Assembly: GCF_020883495.1 (NCBI RefSeq)
Contig: NZ_CP086610.1
Coordinates: 1,903,501 to 1,967,500 of the forward strand
Length of the DNA stretch: 64,000 nucleotides
From: Shinella zoogloeoides
Lineage (GTDB): Bacteria > Pseudomonadota > Alphaproteobacteria > Rhizobiales > Rhizobiaceae
Reading direction: 5' to 3'
A program made the translations under genes and the position numbers. This document shows, one piece after another, positions 41,751 to 50,368 of the stretch. Positions within the stretch are counted from its first letter, which is position 1. Every line of letters begins with the position of its first letter. Below the pieces are notes generated by a model. The model saw only the letters and a list, made by a program, of their open reading frames with translations, did no database searches and had not been told where the DNA came from.

Positions 41751-41781
41751 ACAGTCGCAACCATCCTTATGACTGTCGCAA
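41751..41781. promoter_or_regulatory. Tandem AraC-type half-sites upstream of the GlxA-like gene
   Basis: ACAGTCGCAA (41751-41760) and ACTGTCGCAA (41772-41781) are direct repeats with a 21-base period, two helical turns, ending 54 bases before the GlxA-like ATG. AraC regulators with an amidotransferase-like domain, such as ArgR of Pseudomonas, are known to use TGTCGC direct repeats. Isolated related sequences occur at 41674-41681 (GTCGCAAA) and 41729-41734 (TCGCAA). Autoregulation or control of the divergent acetyltransferase is likely. Confidence 0.6.
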
Positions 41782-41835
41782 AAATACTAGCGCAGCCGCC
41801 GCCTCGCCTGCGACGCTTGCAGTATCTCCCCCGGC

Positions 41836-42855
41836 ATGGACACTCCGATGAACAAGCAAGACGTCAAGAAGCGCTCTCTCGTTTTCTTCCTGGTGCCCAA
41901 TTTCTCCATGCTGCCCTTCTCGGCGGCCATTGAGACGCTGCGCATCGCAAACCGCATGCTGGGCTACGAAGCCTATACCTGGCGGCTCGCCTCGACGGAC
42001 GGCCAGCAGGTCCTCTCCTCCAGCGGCATCGGCATAGAGGTCAATTCCTCGCTCGCCGACGAACGCAAGCATCTCGGCGGCGAGAACCGGCCCTCGATGG
42101 TGCTGGTCTGTTCCGGCATCTATGTCGAGGACTTCAGCAACAAGTCCGTCAACGCCTGGCTGCGCGAGGTCTATAACCGCGGCATCGCCGTCGGTTCGCT
42201 CTGTACGGGCGCGCATGTGCTGGCGCAGGCGGGCCTGCTGACGGGCAAGCGCTGCGCGATCCACTGGGAGAACCTGCCGGGCTTCGCCGAGGCCTTCCCA
42301 CAGGCCGACGTCTATGCCGACCTCTACGAGATCGACAGCAATATCTACACCTGTGCCGGCGGCACCGCCTCGCTCGACATGATGCTGAACCTGATCGACC
42401 AGGATTTCGGCGAGAACCTCGTCAACCGCGTCTGCGAACAGGCGCTGACCGACCGCGTGCGCGGCCCGCACGACCGCCAGCGCCTGCCGCTGCGCGCCCG
42501 CCTCGGCGTACAGAACGCCAAGGTTCTGTCGATCATCGAACTGATGGAGAAGAACCTCGCCGAGCCGCTGTCGCTGCTGGAGATCGCCGACGGCGCCGAC
42601 CTCTCCCGCCGGCAGATCGAGCGGCTGTTCCGCCAGGAAATGGGCCGCTCGCCCGCCCGCTACTACCTCGAAATCCGGCTCGACCGCGCACGGCACCTGC
42701 TGGTGCAGTCCTCGATGCCCGTGGTGGAGGTGGCCGTCGCCTGCGGCTTCGTTTCCGCCTCGCACTTCTCCAAGTGTTATCGCGAACTCTACAACCGCTC
42801 GCCCCAGCAGGAGCGCGCCGAGCGCAAGCTGACGCTCTCGACCCTCGCGCGCTAG
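41836..42855 (+). CDS. GlxA-family AraC regulator with DJ-1/PfpI domain (GbdR-like)
   Basis: 339 residues. The N-terminal DJ-1/PfpI-like domain (about 15-190) contains FFLVPNFSMLPFSAAIE and AVGSLCTGAHVLAQAGLL, with Cys123 at the nucleophile-elbow position. The C-terminal AraC domain (about 230-330) has two HTH motifs (LLEIADGADLSRRQIERLF and VEVAVACGFVSASHFSKCY). GbdR, the glycine betaine/dimethylglycine sensor of Pseudomonas, and ArgR have this architecture. With betaine-related genes on both sides, a role in sensing a methylated amine is plausible but inferred. Tandem GTCGCAA repeats precede it. Confidence 0.88.
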   Translation: MDTPMNKQDVKKRSLVFFLVPNFSMLPFSAAIETLRIANRMLGYEAYTWRLASTDGQQVLSSSGIGIEVNSSLADERKHLGGENRPSMVLVCSGIYVEDFSNKSVNAWLREVYNRGIAVGSLCTGAHVLAQAGLLTGKRCAIHWENLPGFAEAFPQADVYADLYEIDSNIYTCAGGTASLDMMLNLIDQDFGENLVNRVCEQALTDRVRGPHDRQRLPLRARLGVQNAKVLSIIELMEKNLAEPLSLLEIADGADLSRRQIERLFRQEMGRSPARYYLEIRLDRARHLLVQSSMPVVEVAVACGFVSASHFSKCYRELYNRSPQQERAERKLTLSTLAR

Positions 42856-42900
42856 GACCGCTCGACATTCAGGCCGGCATGGGCTGAATGGCGAGCGGTC
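42856..42900. terminator. Long hairpin between convergent genes
   Basis: GACCGCTCG (42856-42864) pairs perfectly with CGAGCGGTC (42892-42900), and within it ATTCAG pairs with CTGAAT. It starts at the stop of the GlxA-like gene and lies just after the stop of the convergent response-regulator gene. No T-run follows, so it may be a bidirectional 3'-end structure rather than a classical intrinsic terminator. Confidence 0.55.
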
Positions 42901-42915
42901 CCAAGACGGCGGGCT

Positions 42916-43743
42916 TTAAGCCTGCTGGCGCTGCCGCGCGGTACGGATTTGCGTCAGCGTGTCGAGGTTCTGGTTGACGCGGCAGTAGAATTCCTCGTCG
43001 ATGAACGGGCGCATGATGAAGTCGTTGCCGCCGGCCTTGAGGAAGCGGGCCGACAGCAGGCGATCCGTCGAGGACGAGACGCCGATGATGCGCAACTGGT
43101 GCGAGCCGACCGTGCCGCGAATGCGCCGCGTCAGCTCGAAGCCGTCGATATCCGGCATGTTGTAGTCGGTGATCATCAGCGCGATATCGGGATTGGCCTT
43201 GAGCAGCGCGAGCGCGCTGGACCCGTTTTCCGCCGTGCTGACACGGAAATTGTAGCGCTTGAGGCGCGTCGTCAGCAGCGCCCTCGCCGTCGCGCTGTCG
43301 TCGACGATCAGCACGTGATGCTGGTGGTTGGTCAGGAAGCGGCAGACCGATTCCGCCAGCATGTCTACCGCGAAGATATTGTCCTTCAGGATATAGTCGA
43401 CGATCTCCTTGGACAGGAGCTTGTCGCGCGTCGCCTGCTGGAACGTGCCGGTGAAGACGATGGTCGGAATGGAAAGATCCACCAGATAGTTCAGCGCCTC
43501 GCCATTCTCGGCGCCCGGCAGGTTTATGTTCGAAATCGCCAGGGTGATCTTGTCGGTGGATTTGTCATAGGCAAGCTCCAGTTCCTCGAAGCTGCGGCAA
43601 ATCTCGACATCGATGTCGAAAAGCTCCTTCAACCGCTTCGAGATCATGGACGTGAAGACATTCGAGTCCTCGGCAACAAGAATACGGTGGTGCGAAAGAG
43701 ACGCGCCGGAATACTGCATTCCGGAAATGCCGATGAACGCCAT
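42916..43743 (-). CDS. Tandem response-regulator receiver protein with degenerate first domain
   Basis: 275 residues made of two CheY-like domains (about 18-138 and 142-262) with no output domain, as in the receiver half of PleD-type proteins. The first has VAEDSN, then ISNINLPG where the phospho-acceptor Asp is replaced by Asn, and a retained YILKDN lysine. The second has VDDSA and MITDYNMPD with the acceptor Asp, but the conserved Lys-Pro is Arg-Pro (IMRPF). It is convergent with the GlxA-like gene. It may act as a single-phosphorylation adaptor in signalling (inference). Confidence 0.88.
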   Translation of the reverse strand: MAFIGISGMQYSGASLSHHRILVAEDSNVFTSMISKRLKELFDIDVEICRSFEELELAYDKSTDKITLAISNINLPGAENGEALNYLVDLSIPTIVFTGTFQQATRDKLLSKEIVDYILKDNIFAVDMLAESVCRFLTNHQHHVLIVDDSATARALLTTRLKRYNFRVSTAENGSSALALLKANPDIALMITDYNMPDIDGFELTRRIRGTVGSHQLRIIGVSSSTDRLLSARFLKAGGNDFIMRPFIDEEFYCRVNQNLDTLTQIRTARQRQQA

Positions 43744-43867
43744 GACTTGCCTTCGTAAGATGGATTATCCCCGTCTGAAGACGTAGCGACAACCCTTTGC
43801 GAAAGCGTTAAATTTAGGGGGCTTGAAAACACGACGGGCGGGTCGGCGCGTCGTTTCTCGCAGGCAA

Positions 43868-43900
43868 AGTAAAACGGCGCGCCTCTTCTTGCGCGCCGTT
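43868..43900 (-). terminator. Intrinsic terminator of the small periplasmic gene
   Basis: AACGGCGCGC (43873-43882) and GCGCGCCGTT (43891-43900) are perfect complements, and on the minus strand the stem is followed by TTACTTT. It lies 20 bases after the stop at 43921. Confidence 0.8.
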
Positions 43901-43920
43901 TGCGGAAAGTGGCCGGATGC

Positions 43921-44184
43921 CTATTTCACCGAGGCGCCGCCGCCCTTGATCTCGACATCCTCCGCGCCGTTGAGCGCGATGCGGTCGCCGTTAGGCAGGG
44001 TGAGGAAGCAGCCCGAGGGGCAGATCGTTTCGGTCGCGCCCGGCTCCAGCGCCACCTCGGCGCGGCTGCCGTCCTCGACGATGACGAGAACCTGCGTGTC
44101 GGCGTCCTTGTTGGTCACCGAGGCGGCAACGGCCGGAGCGGACATCGCGGCCGACACCAGCAGCATCATGATCATTCGCTTCAT
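43921..44184 (-). CDS. Small periplasmic hypothetical protein with one disulfide
   Basis: 87 residues from the ATG at 44184, which begins a signal peptide (MKRMIMMLLVSAAMSAPAVA). A longer upstream reading adds 16 residues that would spoil the signal. The mature part has ICPSGCFLTLPNGDRIAL, a Cys-x3-Cys pair within a small beta-rich domain, and ends IKGGGASVK. No family is known to me. A strong terminator follows. It is alone between the response-regulator and mechanosensitive-channel genes. Confidence 0.75.
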   Translation of the reverse strand: MKRMIMMLLVSAAMSAPAVAASVTNKDADTQVLVIVEDGSRAEVALEPGATETICPSGCFLTLPNGDRIALNGAEDVEIKGGGASVK

Positions 44185-44325
44185 CTTCACCCGGCGCAGC
44201 GCGCCGCCCTCTTCAAAGCCCTCGGGGAACACTAACGTTCCCCGATTGGATTTGCATGTGTTTTATGAGGGGGCGGCTGAATGGAGCGTGAATGCGGCGT
44301 TCATGTGCCGGAAATCGGGCGGCGC

Positions 44326-46851
44326 TCAGGTCTCGGGCGTCTCGTCGGCCGTCGGCTTCGCCTTGCGCCGGGCGGCTTGCGGGCGCACTTTCTCCGTCGC
44401 CTGTTCGAGAATGGCGGTGATCAGCTCGGCGCTTTCCGGCGATATCTTGACCGGCACCTCCGCCGCCGACGGCGCGCCGATGGCGATCTTCTCCTCGCGG
44501 AACCGTTCGAGGATGGCGGCCCTGAGGTCCGACTTGACGCCCGTGCCGTTGAGGATATCCGCCAGGAAGGCGCGGATTTCGAAGTCCAGCGTCGCGGAAG
44601 AGAACCCCTGGAAGACGACCGTCGGCTCAGGATTGCGCAGGAGGCCCTGCTGGCCGCGCACGACCTCGACGAGCAGTTGCTGCACGTGGCGCGGATCGTT
44701 GCCGCCATGCACGCTGATCGGAATCTCGACGCGGCCGAGCTTGTTGCGGTGCGTCCAGTTGCCGACCTGCCCGTTGATCAGCACCGAGTTCGGCACGATC
44801 ACCGTCTGGCGCTGGAAGGTCTCGATCTCGGTGGCGCGCACGGAGATGCGGCGCACGAAACCCTCGGTCGTGCCCGCCACCACCCAGTCGCCGACCTTGA
44901 ACGGTCGCTCGGCAAGCAGGATGAGGCCGGAGACGAAATTCGACACGATGTTCTGCAGGCCGAAACCGATACCGAGCGAGAGGGCGCCGGCGACGAGCGC
45001 AAGGCTGGAAAGATTGATGCCCGCCGCCGAGATACCGACGAGACCGGCAAGCGCCACGCCCGCATAGCCGACCGCCGTGCGCACGGAGTTGCGCACGCCC
45101 GCATCGACCTGGCTGCGCGCCAGCACATTGCCGTCGACCCACCGCTGGAACCAGCGCGTGATGACGAGGCCGGCGACGAAGAGCAGGACGCCGGCAAGGA
45201 TGCCCACCAGCGAGATCGTGATGGTGCCGATGCGGATTTCCGTAAAGATGCGATAGGCCCAGGACTCGATATCCGCGATCTGGAAGCCCCATTGCAGCAG
45301 GATGAGCGGCACGAAGAAGACGAAGAGCAGCAGATAGATCGCCAGCCCCGCCGCAAGGCCGATCTGGTCGAGCGCGACCTGCCCGAGGCCGAAGCGCTCC
45401 TCCAGCCGCTTGCCGACCGCCGTCTCGGCAAAGGCGTTCGTGGCGGAAACGGCGCGGCCGGACAGGAAGCCGATATACATCGTCACCACCACCGCGCCCG
45501 TTACCACGATCTGGGTGGCGACAAAGCGCGCCATGCCGACATAGCCGAGCAGCGCCGCGAGGATGAGGCCGAGGCCGGTCAGCACCAGCAGAACGAAGAT
45601 TGAGCGCGGCCAGGGACGCCCCGGCGAATCCGGCGTCTCACCCTGCCGCAGCACCGGCTTGATGAAGGCGGTGACGAGAAGCAGCGCGCCGATGACGATG
45701 GAGGCGAAGAAGCTCTTCACCACCGTCAGCACCACCGGCGAGCCCAGCACCTCGCTGATCGTGCCGAGGAAATAATCCGCGCCGTTGACCACGGCCATGC
45801 TGAAGATCAGGAGCCAGAGGAGCTGCGCGCCCCGGTCGGAAACCCGCACCAGCCGCCAGTGCCCGTCCCCCGGCGACAGCACCGCATTGGCAAGCTGCCC
45901 GAGGAAATAGATGGCGACCAGCACGCCGAGCGCGATGGCGACGATGGGCGCGATATCGGGCCGCAGCACCTTGAAGGCGTCGAGGAAGAAATAGCTCGCA
46001 CCGGCAAAGGCCGCCGCCGCCATGGTCGGCAGGACGGTGGACCAGAAGGCGACGGACAGGCGCGTGATATAGTGCGGCTTCTCCTGCCGGGCCGCGCGCG
46101 TGATATAGGGCGAGAACAGCCGGTAGCTGCCGGACAGCAGAACAAGGGCCGCCATCAGCGACAGGGCAACGGCGCCCAGAAGCTGCATGCGCTTGAATTT
46201 CCAGACGAACTGCATCCACGCTGTCACGGTGCGGCCGAGCGTCTGCGTCTCCTCGGTAATCGCACCGGAGGCCTCGGAGAAGAGATCGGAACTGATTTCG
46301 GTCCGCTTCAGGATGGCGTCGGAGAAAAGCTGTCGGCGGATTTCCGTAATGCGGTTGGAAAGCTTCGTCGCCTCGATCGAAAGGTTCTCCGCCTCCCCCG
46401 TCAGCGCATTGATCTCGTTGCGCTCGGTGGTGAGCTTCTTGCGCTCCTCCACCACGACGTCGGCCTCGGCCGGCGCGCCCTCGGCCGGCGGGTCGCCAAG
46501 CTCGGCCTGACGCGCCTTGATGGCGTCGAGGCGCGGGCGCGTGGCGACGGAGATCGCCAGGATCGACCGGTTCAGCGCTTCCGCCTCGACCTTGAGCTGG
46601 ACAAGGCGCGCATCGTCGTCGGCATGGGTATCGACGCGCTCGCGGATGGCGTTGAGCTGCGCGCCCGCCTTGTCGAGATCGGCATTGGCCTGCTGGAGCG
46701 GCGTCGCCGTCTCGACGGCGGGCGCGGCGGCCGTCTGCGCGAGAACGGGCGTGGCCGCGCTGAGGACAAGCGCGAGAAGAACGGAGACAAGACGAAAGAC
46801 CGGCAAAAGGCCACCCTCGCAGGACAGAGACAGACGACGCATCGCACGCAT
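44326..46851 (-). CDS. Large MscS-type mechanosensitive channel with DUF3772 domain
   Basis: 841 residues from the ATG at 46851 (MRAMRRLSLSCEG). The upstream extension of the frame is read-through of DUF924 and was discarded. A signal peptide ends near TPVLAQT. A periplasmic coiled-coil/DUF3772-type domain (about 50-220) precedes about ten membrane segments. The MscS core is at about 600-800: GISAAGINLSSLALVAGALSLGIGFGLQNIVSNFVSG is the pore helix, followed by VGDWVVAGTTEGFVRRISVR and the VPNSVLINGQVGNW beta domain. It releases solutes on hypo-osmotic shock. A cytoplasmic Lys/Arg-rich tail closes it. Confidence 0.9.
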   Translation of the reverse strand: MRAMRRLSLSCEGGLLPVFRLVSVLLALVLSAATPVLAQTAAAPAVETATPLQQANADLDKAGAQLNAIRERVDTHADDDARLVQLKVEAEALNRSILAISVATRPRLDAIKARQAELGDPPAEGAPAEADVVVEERKKLTTERNEINALTGEAENLSIEATKLSNRITEIRRQLFSDAILKRTEISSDLFSEASGAITEETQTLGRTVTAWMQFVWKFKRMQLLGAVALSLMAALVLLSGSYRLFSPYITRAARQEKPHYITRLSVAFWSTVLPTMAAAAFAGASYFFLDAFKVLRPDIAPIVAIALGVLVAIYFLGQLANAVLSPGDGHWRLVRVSDRGAQLLWLLIFSMAVVNGADYFLGTISEVLGSPVVLTVVKSFFASIVIGALLLVTAFIKPVLRQGETPDSPGRPWPRSIFVLLVLTGLGLILAALLGYVGMARFVATQIVVTGAVVVTMYIGFLSGRAVSATNAFAETAVGKRLEERFGLGQVALDQIGLAAGLAIYLLLFVFFVPLILLQWGFQIADIESWAYRIFTEIRIGTITISLVGILAGVLLFVAGLVITRWFQRWVDGNVLARSQVDAGVRNSVRTAVGYAGVALAGLVGISAAGINLSSLALVAGALSLGIGFGLQNIVSNFVSGLILLAERPFKVGDWVVAGTTEGFVRRISVRATEIETFQRQTVIVPNSVLINGQVGNWTHRNKLGRVEIPISVHGGNDPRHVQQLLVEVVRGQQGLLRNPEPTVVFQGFSSATLDFEIRAFLADILNGTGVKSDLRAAILERFREEKIAIGAPSAAEVPVKISPESAELITAILEQATEKVRPQAARRKAKPTADETPET

Positions 46852-46910
46852 GCGATTCCCCACCCTTCTAGCCATGATTGCGGCCATTTTGAACCATCCG
46901 GCCCGCGCGG

Positions 46911-47468
46911 CTAGAATCCGGCCCCCGGTTCGGCGAGATAAGCCTCCTCCTCCCGCGTCGAAACCCTGCCGAGGAAGGCGTTGCGATGGGGAAAGCGGCC
47001 ATATTCGGCGACGACCTCGCGGTGCCGTATGGCATAGTCGAGATACATCTCGTCGCCATGCGCCTCGAACAGCGCGACGGAAAGATCCTGATCCGCCAGG
47101 TCCTCTGAATGCTCGAAGGGCATGTAGAAGAAATGGCGGCGGCCGTAGTCGACCAGCTTGTCCGCCCCAGCCTCTAGCGCCAGCCTTGCCTCGCGCCGGG
47201 CGATCCAGTCCGTGGCGAACGCCATCGGCGAGGCGCGGTACATGTTGCGGGGGAACTGGTCGAGCACGATGATCGCCGCCAGCCGCGCCTCGGGGCTTTC
47301 CCGCCACTCGGGCGTGACCGCGCGGGAGAGCGCGCGATGCGTCGCGCAAAACCGCGAGAAGACCCGCGCGTCGAGATCGGGCGTGGATTGCCACCAGTCC
47401 TTCGCCGTCAGGGTCTCGCACCAATAGCCGACGACCTCCTCCGGCCGCCTCATCCCGTCATCCTGCAT
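46911..47468 (-). CDS. DUF924 family protein
   Basis: 185 residues from the ATG at 47468 (MQDDGMRRPEEVVGYW); an ATG 30 bases upstream is possible. The DUF924 blocks are clear: LAAIIVLDQFPRNMYR, FATDWIARREARLAL, FFYMPFEHSEDLADQD and the final FPHRNAFLGRVSTREEEAYL. The family has a TPR-like helical fold and no established function. It lies 59 bases upstream of the mechanosensitive-channel gene on the same strand. Confidence 0.88.
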   Translation of the reverse strand: MQDDGMRRPEEVVGYWCETLTAKDWWQSTPDLDARVFSRFCATHRALSRAVTPEWRESPEARLAAIIVLDQFPRNMYRASPMAFATDWIARREARLALEAGADKLVDYGRRHFFYMPFEHSEDLADQDLSVALFEAHGDEMYLDYAIRHREVVAEYGRFPHRNAFLGRVSTREEEAYLAEPGAGF

Positions 47469-47595
47469 ATTTGCGCCTCCAGTCATTGTCTGCGGCAATA
47501 TGGCGTCGCGCCGGGGCGCGGCAAGGGGCCGGCCCTATCGACTCGCGCCATCCGCCCATGCATCCTGCCGCGAGCGGAACCCGAAGGGAAATGGC

Positions 47596-47676
47596 TTGGC
47601 CCGGCAGATCGCATTGTGCGTCCTTATCGCCGTCATCGCCTATGTCTGCCTCTGGGCGGCATGGACCTGGTATTGA
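47596..47676 (+). CDS. Candidate 26-residue single-pass membrane peptide
   Basis: A TTG at 47596 preceded by AAGGGAAA opens a 26-codon frame, MARQIALCVLIAVIAYVCLW then AAWTWY. It is one hydrophobic helix with an Arg near the start and aromatic residues at the end. Its 3' half overlaps the end of the convergent uxaB-like gene by 37 bases. Such peptides are easily missed, but the non-ATG start and overlap keep confidence low. Confidence 0.25.
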   Translation: MARQIALCVLIAVIAYVCLWAAWTWY

Positions 47677-48773
47677 TCGTCCATGCCGGCAATCGCCGCC
47701 AGACGGGGCTGCGGCCGCCCGTATCCCGCATGGCGCGCAAGATCGAGGAACGCGCCGACGCGGCGCTCGACCTTCTGCGCATGGTTCTGCGCGATATCCG
47801 CCAGCCGATGGTCGAGGCAGGGATTGGCGAAGCGTTCGAGAGTGACGGCAAGATAGTCTTCCGCCGCCTCGCCCTGCCCGAGATGCGCGAAGACCGGCAG
47901 AACCTCGTCCCGGTAGAGCGCCGCCAGTTCCTCCATGACATCGGCCCGCGCGATGAAATCGCGCACGACCGGATCGCCCGCGCCGCCCTGTCGCCGCCAG
48001 AGATCGACAAGAACCGTGTGGCCGAGATTGAGGATATGCAGCTTCAGCCGCTCGATCACCTTCAGGTCGTCGACCATGAGGATCGCCGGATGGGCGCAGG
48101 GCGCGACGACGCCCGGCCCCTTCTCGATGGCCCAGAGCGCGTAAGGCTCCGCGACGGCGCCGGCCGGCTCTATCGGCTCCGAGACGATGCGGTCGACGAG
48201 GCTGCTCGCCCATATCACCCGGTCCCCGATATAGGAGACCAGCGCGCCATCCGCGTCGTGGCGCCGCGCGATGGCGAGGACCGCGTCCTTCAGCACCGCG
48301 CCATTGTCGGCCACCAGCTCCATCGGCATGACGACGATCGGGGCCGCGCCCGCCACGAACCGGGCAGCCAGCAGATGGTATAGCTTGGCGGGAAAGCTCA
48401 TCGCCGGGAGATAGGCGCTCTCGCCATCCTCCGGCCGGCTCTGGAAGCCGGCGTCGCCCGTATTGGAAAGGACGAATTCGGCCTCCTCGACGAAGACGCG
48501 CACCACCTCCGGCCAGTCGGCGGAAGCGGAAAAGCAGCGCCGCACGGAGGTGACCGTCCGTATCTCATCGACCACACGGCCATCCTGAAGACCGCGGATG
48601 CGGACGGGATAGCCTTCCGGCGCGGCCAGCGCGGCAAGCCGCCGGCTGCGGCCGGCATCGCCCGAGGTCTGCACCACGGTGATCGCGCGCGCCGGCGCGC
48701 CCTCGGACAGGAACAGGTCGGCATGGGCCTGCAGGAACCGGCTGGTTCCGAACTGGATGACGGTGGTCTTCAT
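47640..48773 (-). CDS. Mannitol dehydrogenase family / tagaturonate reductase-like protein
   Basis: 377 residues. The N-terminal Rossmann domain starts VIQFGTSRFLQAHADLFLSEG, the polyol dehydrogenase signature seen in UxaB/UxuB/MtlD. Central blocks VMPMELVADNGAVLKD and VVAPCAHPAILMVDDLKV lead to the C-terminal helical domain (LKLHILNLGHTVLVD) with the catalytic Lys/His region. It would use NAD(P)H on a keto-sugar acid such as tagaturonate. It is somewhat shorter than enteric UxaB. It has no sugar-acid neighbours here and is divergent from the monooxygenase gene. Confidence 0.8.
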   Translation of the reverse strand: MKTTVIQFGTSRFLQAHADLFLSEGAPARAITVVQTSGDAGRSRRLAALAAPEGYPVRIRGLQDGRVVDEIRTVTSVRRCFSASADWPEVVRVFVEEAEFVLSNTGDAGFQSRPEDGESAYLPAMSFPAKLYHLLAARFVAGAAPIVVMPMELVADNGAVLKDAVLAIARRHDADGALVSYIGDRVIWASSLVDRIVSEPIEPAGAVAEPYALWAIEKGPGVVAPCAHPAILMVDDLKVIERLKLHILNLGHTVLVDLWRRQGGAGDPVVRDFIARADVMEELAALYRDEVLPVFAHLGQGEAAEDYLAVTLERFANPCLDHRLADIAQNHAQKVERRVGAFLDLARHAGYGRPQPRLAAIAGMDDQYQVHAAQRQT

Positions 48774-48955
48774 CGCCGCGTCTTGCTCCCTGATGCGCGC
48801 TTCCTTCCTGTTTCACACCATCGCCGGCCGACCGCAAGCTTAGCGGCCGCCTAATCAACGCTGAATCAAACGCTCATGTCGGCCCTTTCCCGCTTCCACT
48901 ACACATCGGGAAAGGCGGCCGCAGGGCCGGCGCTCCGGGAAGGGAAGGAAGCGGC

Positions 48956-50212
48956 ATGGCAGTTGAAAAAGTGGACACGCTCGTCATCGGCGCCGGTCAG
49001 GCGGGTGTTGCGATGAGCGAGCATCTCGGCAGGCGTGGCATTCCCCATCTCGTGCTCGAAAAGGCCCGCATCGCCGAAAGCTGGCGCACGGCCCGCTGGG
49101 ACAGCCTCGTCGCCAACGGCCCCGCCTGGCACGACCGCTTCCCCGGCCTCACCTTCGCCGGCCTCGAGGACGAGGCCTTCGCGCCCAAGGAACAGGTGGC
49201 CGACTACTTCGTGACCTATGCCGAGAAGATCAAGGCCCCGATCCGCTGTGGTGTCGAGGTGCGGTCCGTGCGCAAGGAGGGCGACACCTTCCGCGTCGAG
49301 ACCTCCGACGGCGTGATCGAGGCGAAGAACGTCGTCTCCGCCACCGGAGCGTTCCAGCGGCCCGTCATGCCGGCCCTCGTGCCGGAACAGAAGGGGCTGA
49401 CGCAGATCCATTCCAACACCTATCGCAATCCCGGCCAGTTGCCCGAGGGCGCGGTTCTGGTGATCGGCGCAGGTTCGTCCGGCACGCAGATCGCCGACGA
49501 ACTGCTGCGCGCCGGCCGCAGCGTCTACCTTTCCATCGGCCCGCACGACCGGCCGCCGCGCCGCTATCGCGGCAAGGATTTCTGCTGGTGGCTCGGCGTG
49601 CTCGGCATATGGGACCTCAAGGTGCCGGCCCCGAACACCGAGCATGTCACCATCGCCGTCAGCGGCGCCTATGGCGGCAACACCGTGGACTTCCGCCGCC
49701 TCGGCAATCGCGGCATGACGCTGCTCGGTCGGGCCGAGGCCTGCAAGGACGGCGTGCTGCATGTCGCGCCCGACCTCGTGGAGAACATCGCCCGGGGCGA
49801 CGCCAACCACCTTTCCCTGCTCGACCGCGCCGACGCCTATGCGGCGGAACACGGCCTCGACCTGCCGGAAGACCCGGAGGCGCGCCGCAAGGAACCGGAC
49901 CCGGCCTGCGTGACCGACCCGATCCTGACGCTGAACCTCAAGGAAGCCGGCATCACCTCGATCATCTGGGCGACGGGCTATGCGGTCGATTACGGCTGGC
50001 TGAAGGCCGACACGCTCGACGAAAAGGGCCGCCCGGTCCACGAGCGCGGCGTCTCCAAAGTGCCCGGCCTCTTCTTCGTCGGCCTGCCGTGGCTGTCGCG
50101 CCGCGCCTCCTCCTTCATCTGGGGCTGCTGGCACGATGCGGATTATCTGGCCGGCTACATCGCCGAACACCGTGGCGGACAGGATGCCGGCATCGCCGCC
50201 GCGGCCTCCTGA
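48956..50212 (+). CDS. Flavin-containing monooxygenase (CzcO/FMO type)
   Basis: 418 residues. The FAD site GAGQAGVAMSEHLGRRG is at 12-28, and the NADPH site GAGSSGTQIADELLRAG lies near 169-185. The FMO/Baeyer-Villiger type spacing and LEKARIAESWR, LVANGPAWHDRFP and IIWATGYAVDYGWL support the class. It may oxygenate an amine nitrogen or a ketone, and context with a TMADH-like dehydrogenase suggests a nitrogenous substrate. It is the first gene of a plus-strand run reaching 62.6 kb, although the LysR gene that follows has its own ribosome site. Confidence 0.85.
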   Translation: MAVEKVDTLVIGAGQAGVAMSEHLGRRGIPHLVLEKARIAESWRTARWDSLVANGPAWHDRFPGLTFAGLEDEAFAPKEQVADYFVTYAEKIKAPIRCGVEVRSVRKEGDTFRVETSDGVIEAKNVVSATGAFQRPVMPALVPEQKGLTQIHSNTYRNPGQLPEGAVLVIGAGSSGTQIADELLRAGRSVYLSIGPHDRPPRRYRGKDFCWWLGVLGIWDLKVPAPNTEHVTIAVSGAYGGNTVDFRRLGNRGMTLLGRAEACKDGVLHVAPDLVENIARGDANHLSLLDRADAYAAEHGLDLPEDPEARRKEPDPACVTDPILTLNLKEAGITSIIWATGYAVDYGWLKADTLDEKGRPVHERGVSKVPGLFFVGLPWLSRRASSFIWGCWHDADYLAGYIAEHRGGQDAGIAAAAS

Positions 50213-50368
50213 AAACCCGGCGCCGGCCGCCCGCAAGGAGGAAGCGAGCATGCCATGAACCGACACCCGGCCCCCGAGAAAGCCCCCGTCGTCCACAGCC
50301 CTGCGGAACGCGCTCTTTCCGAGCGTGCAAATCTGTTCCTTAATTGGCGTTTCAACGGGGGAACAGAC

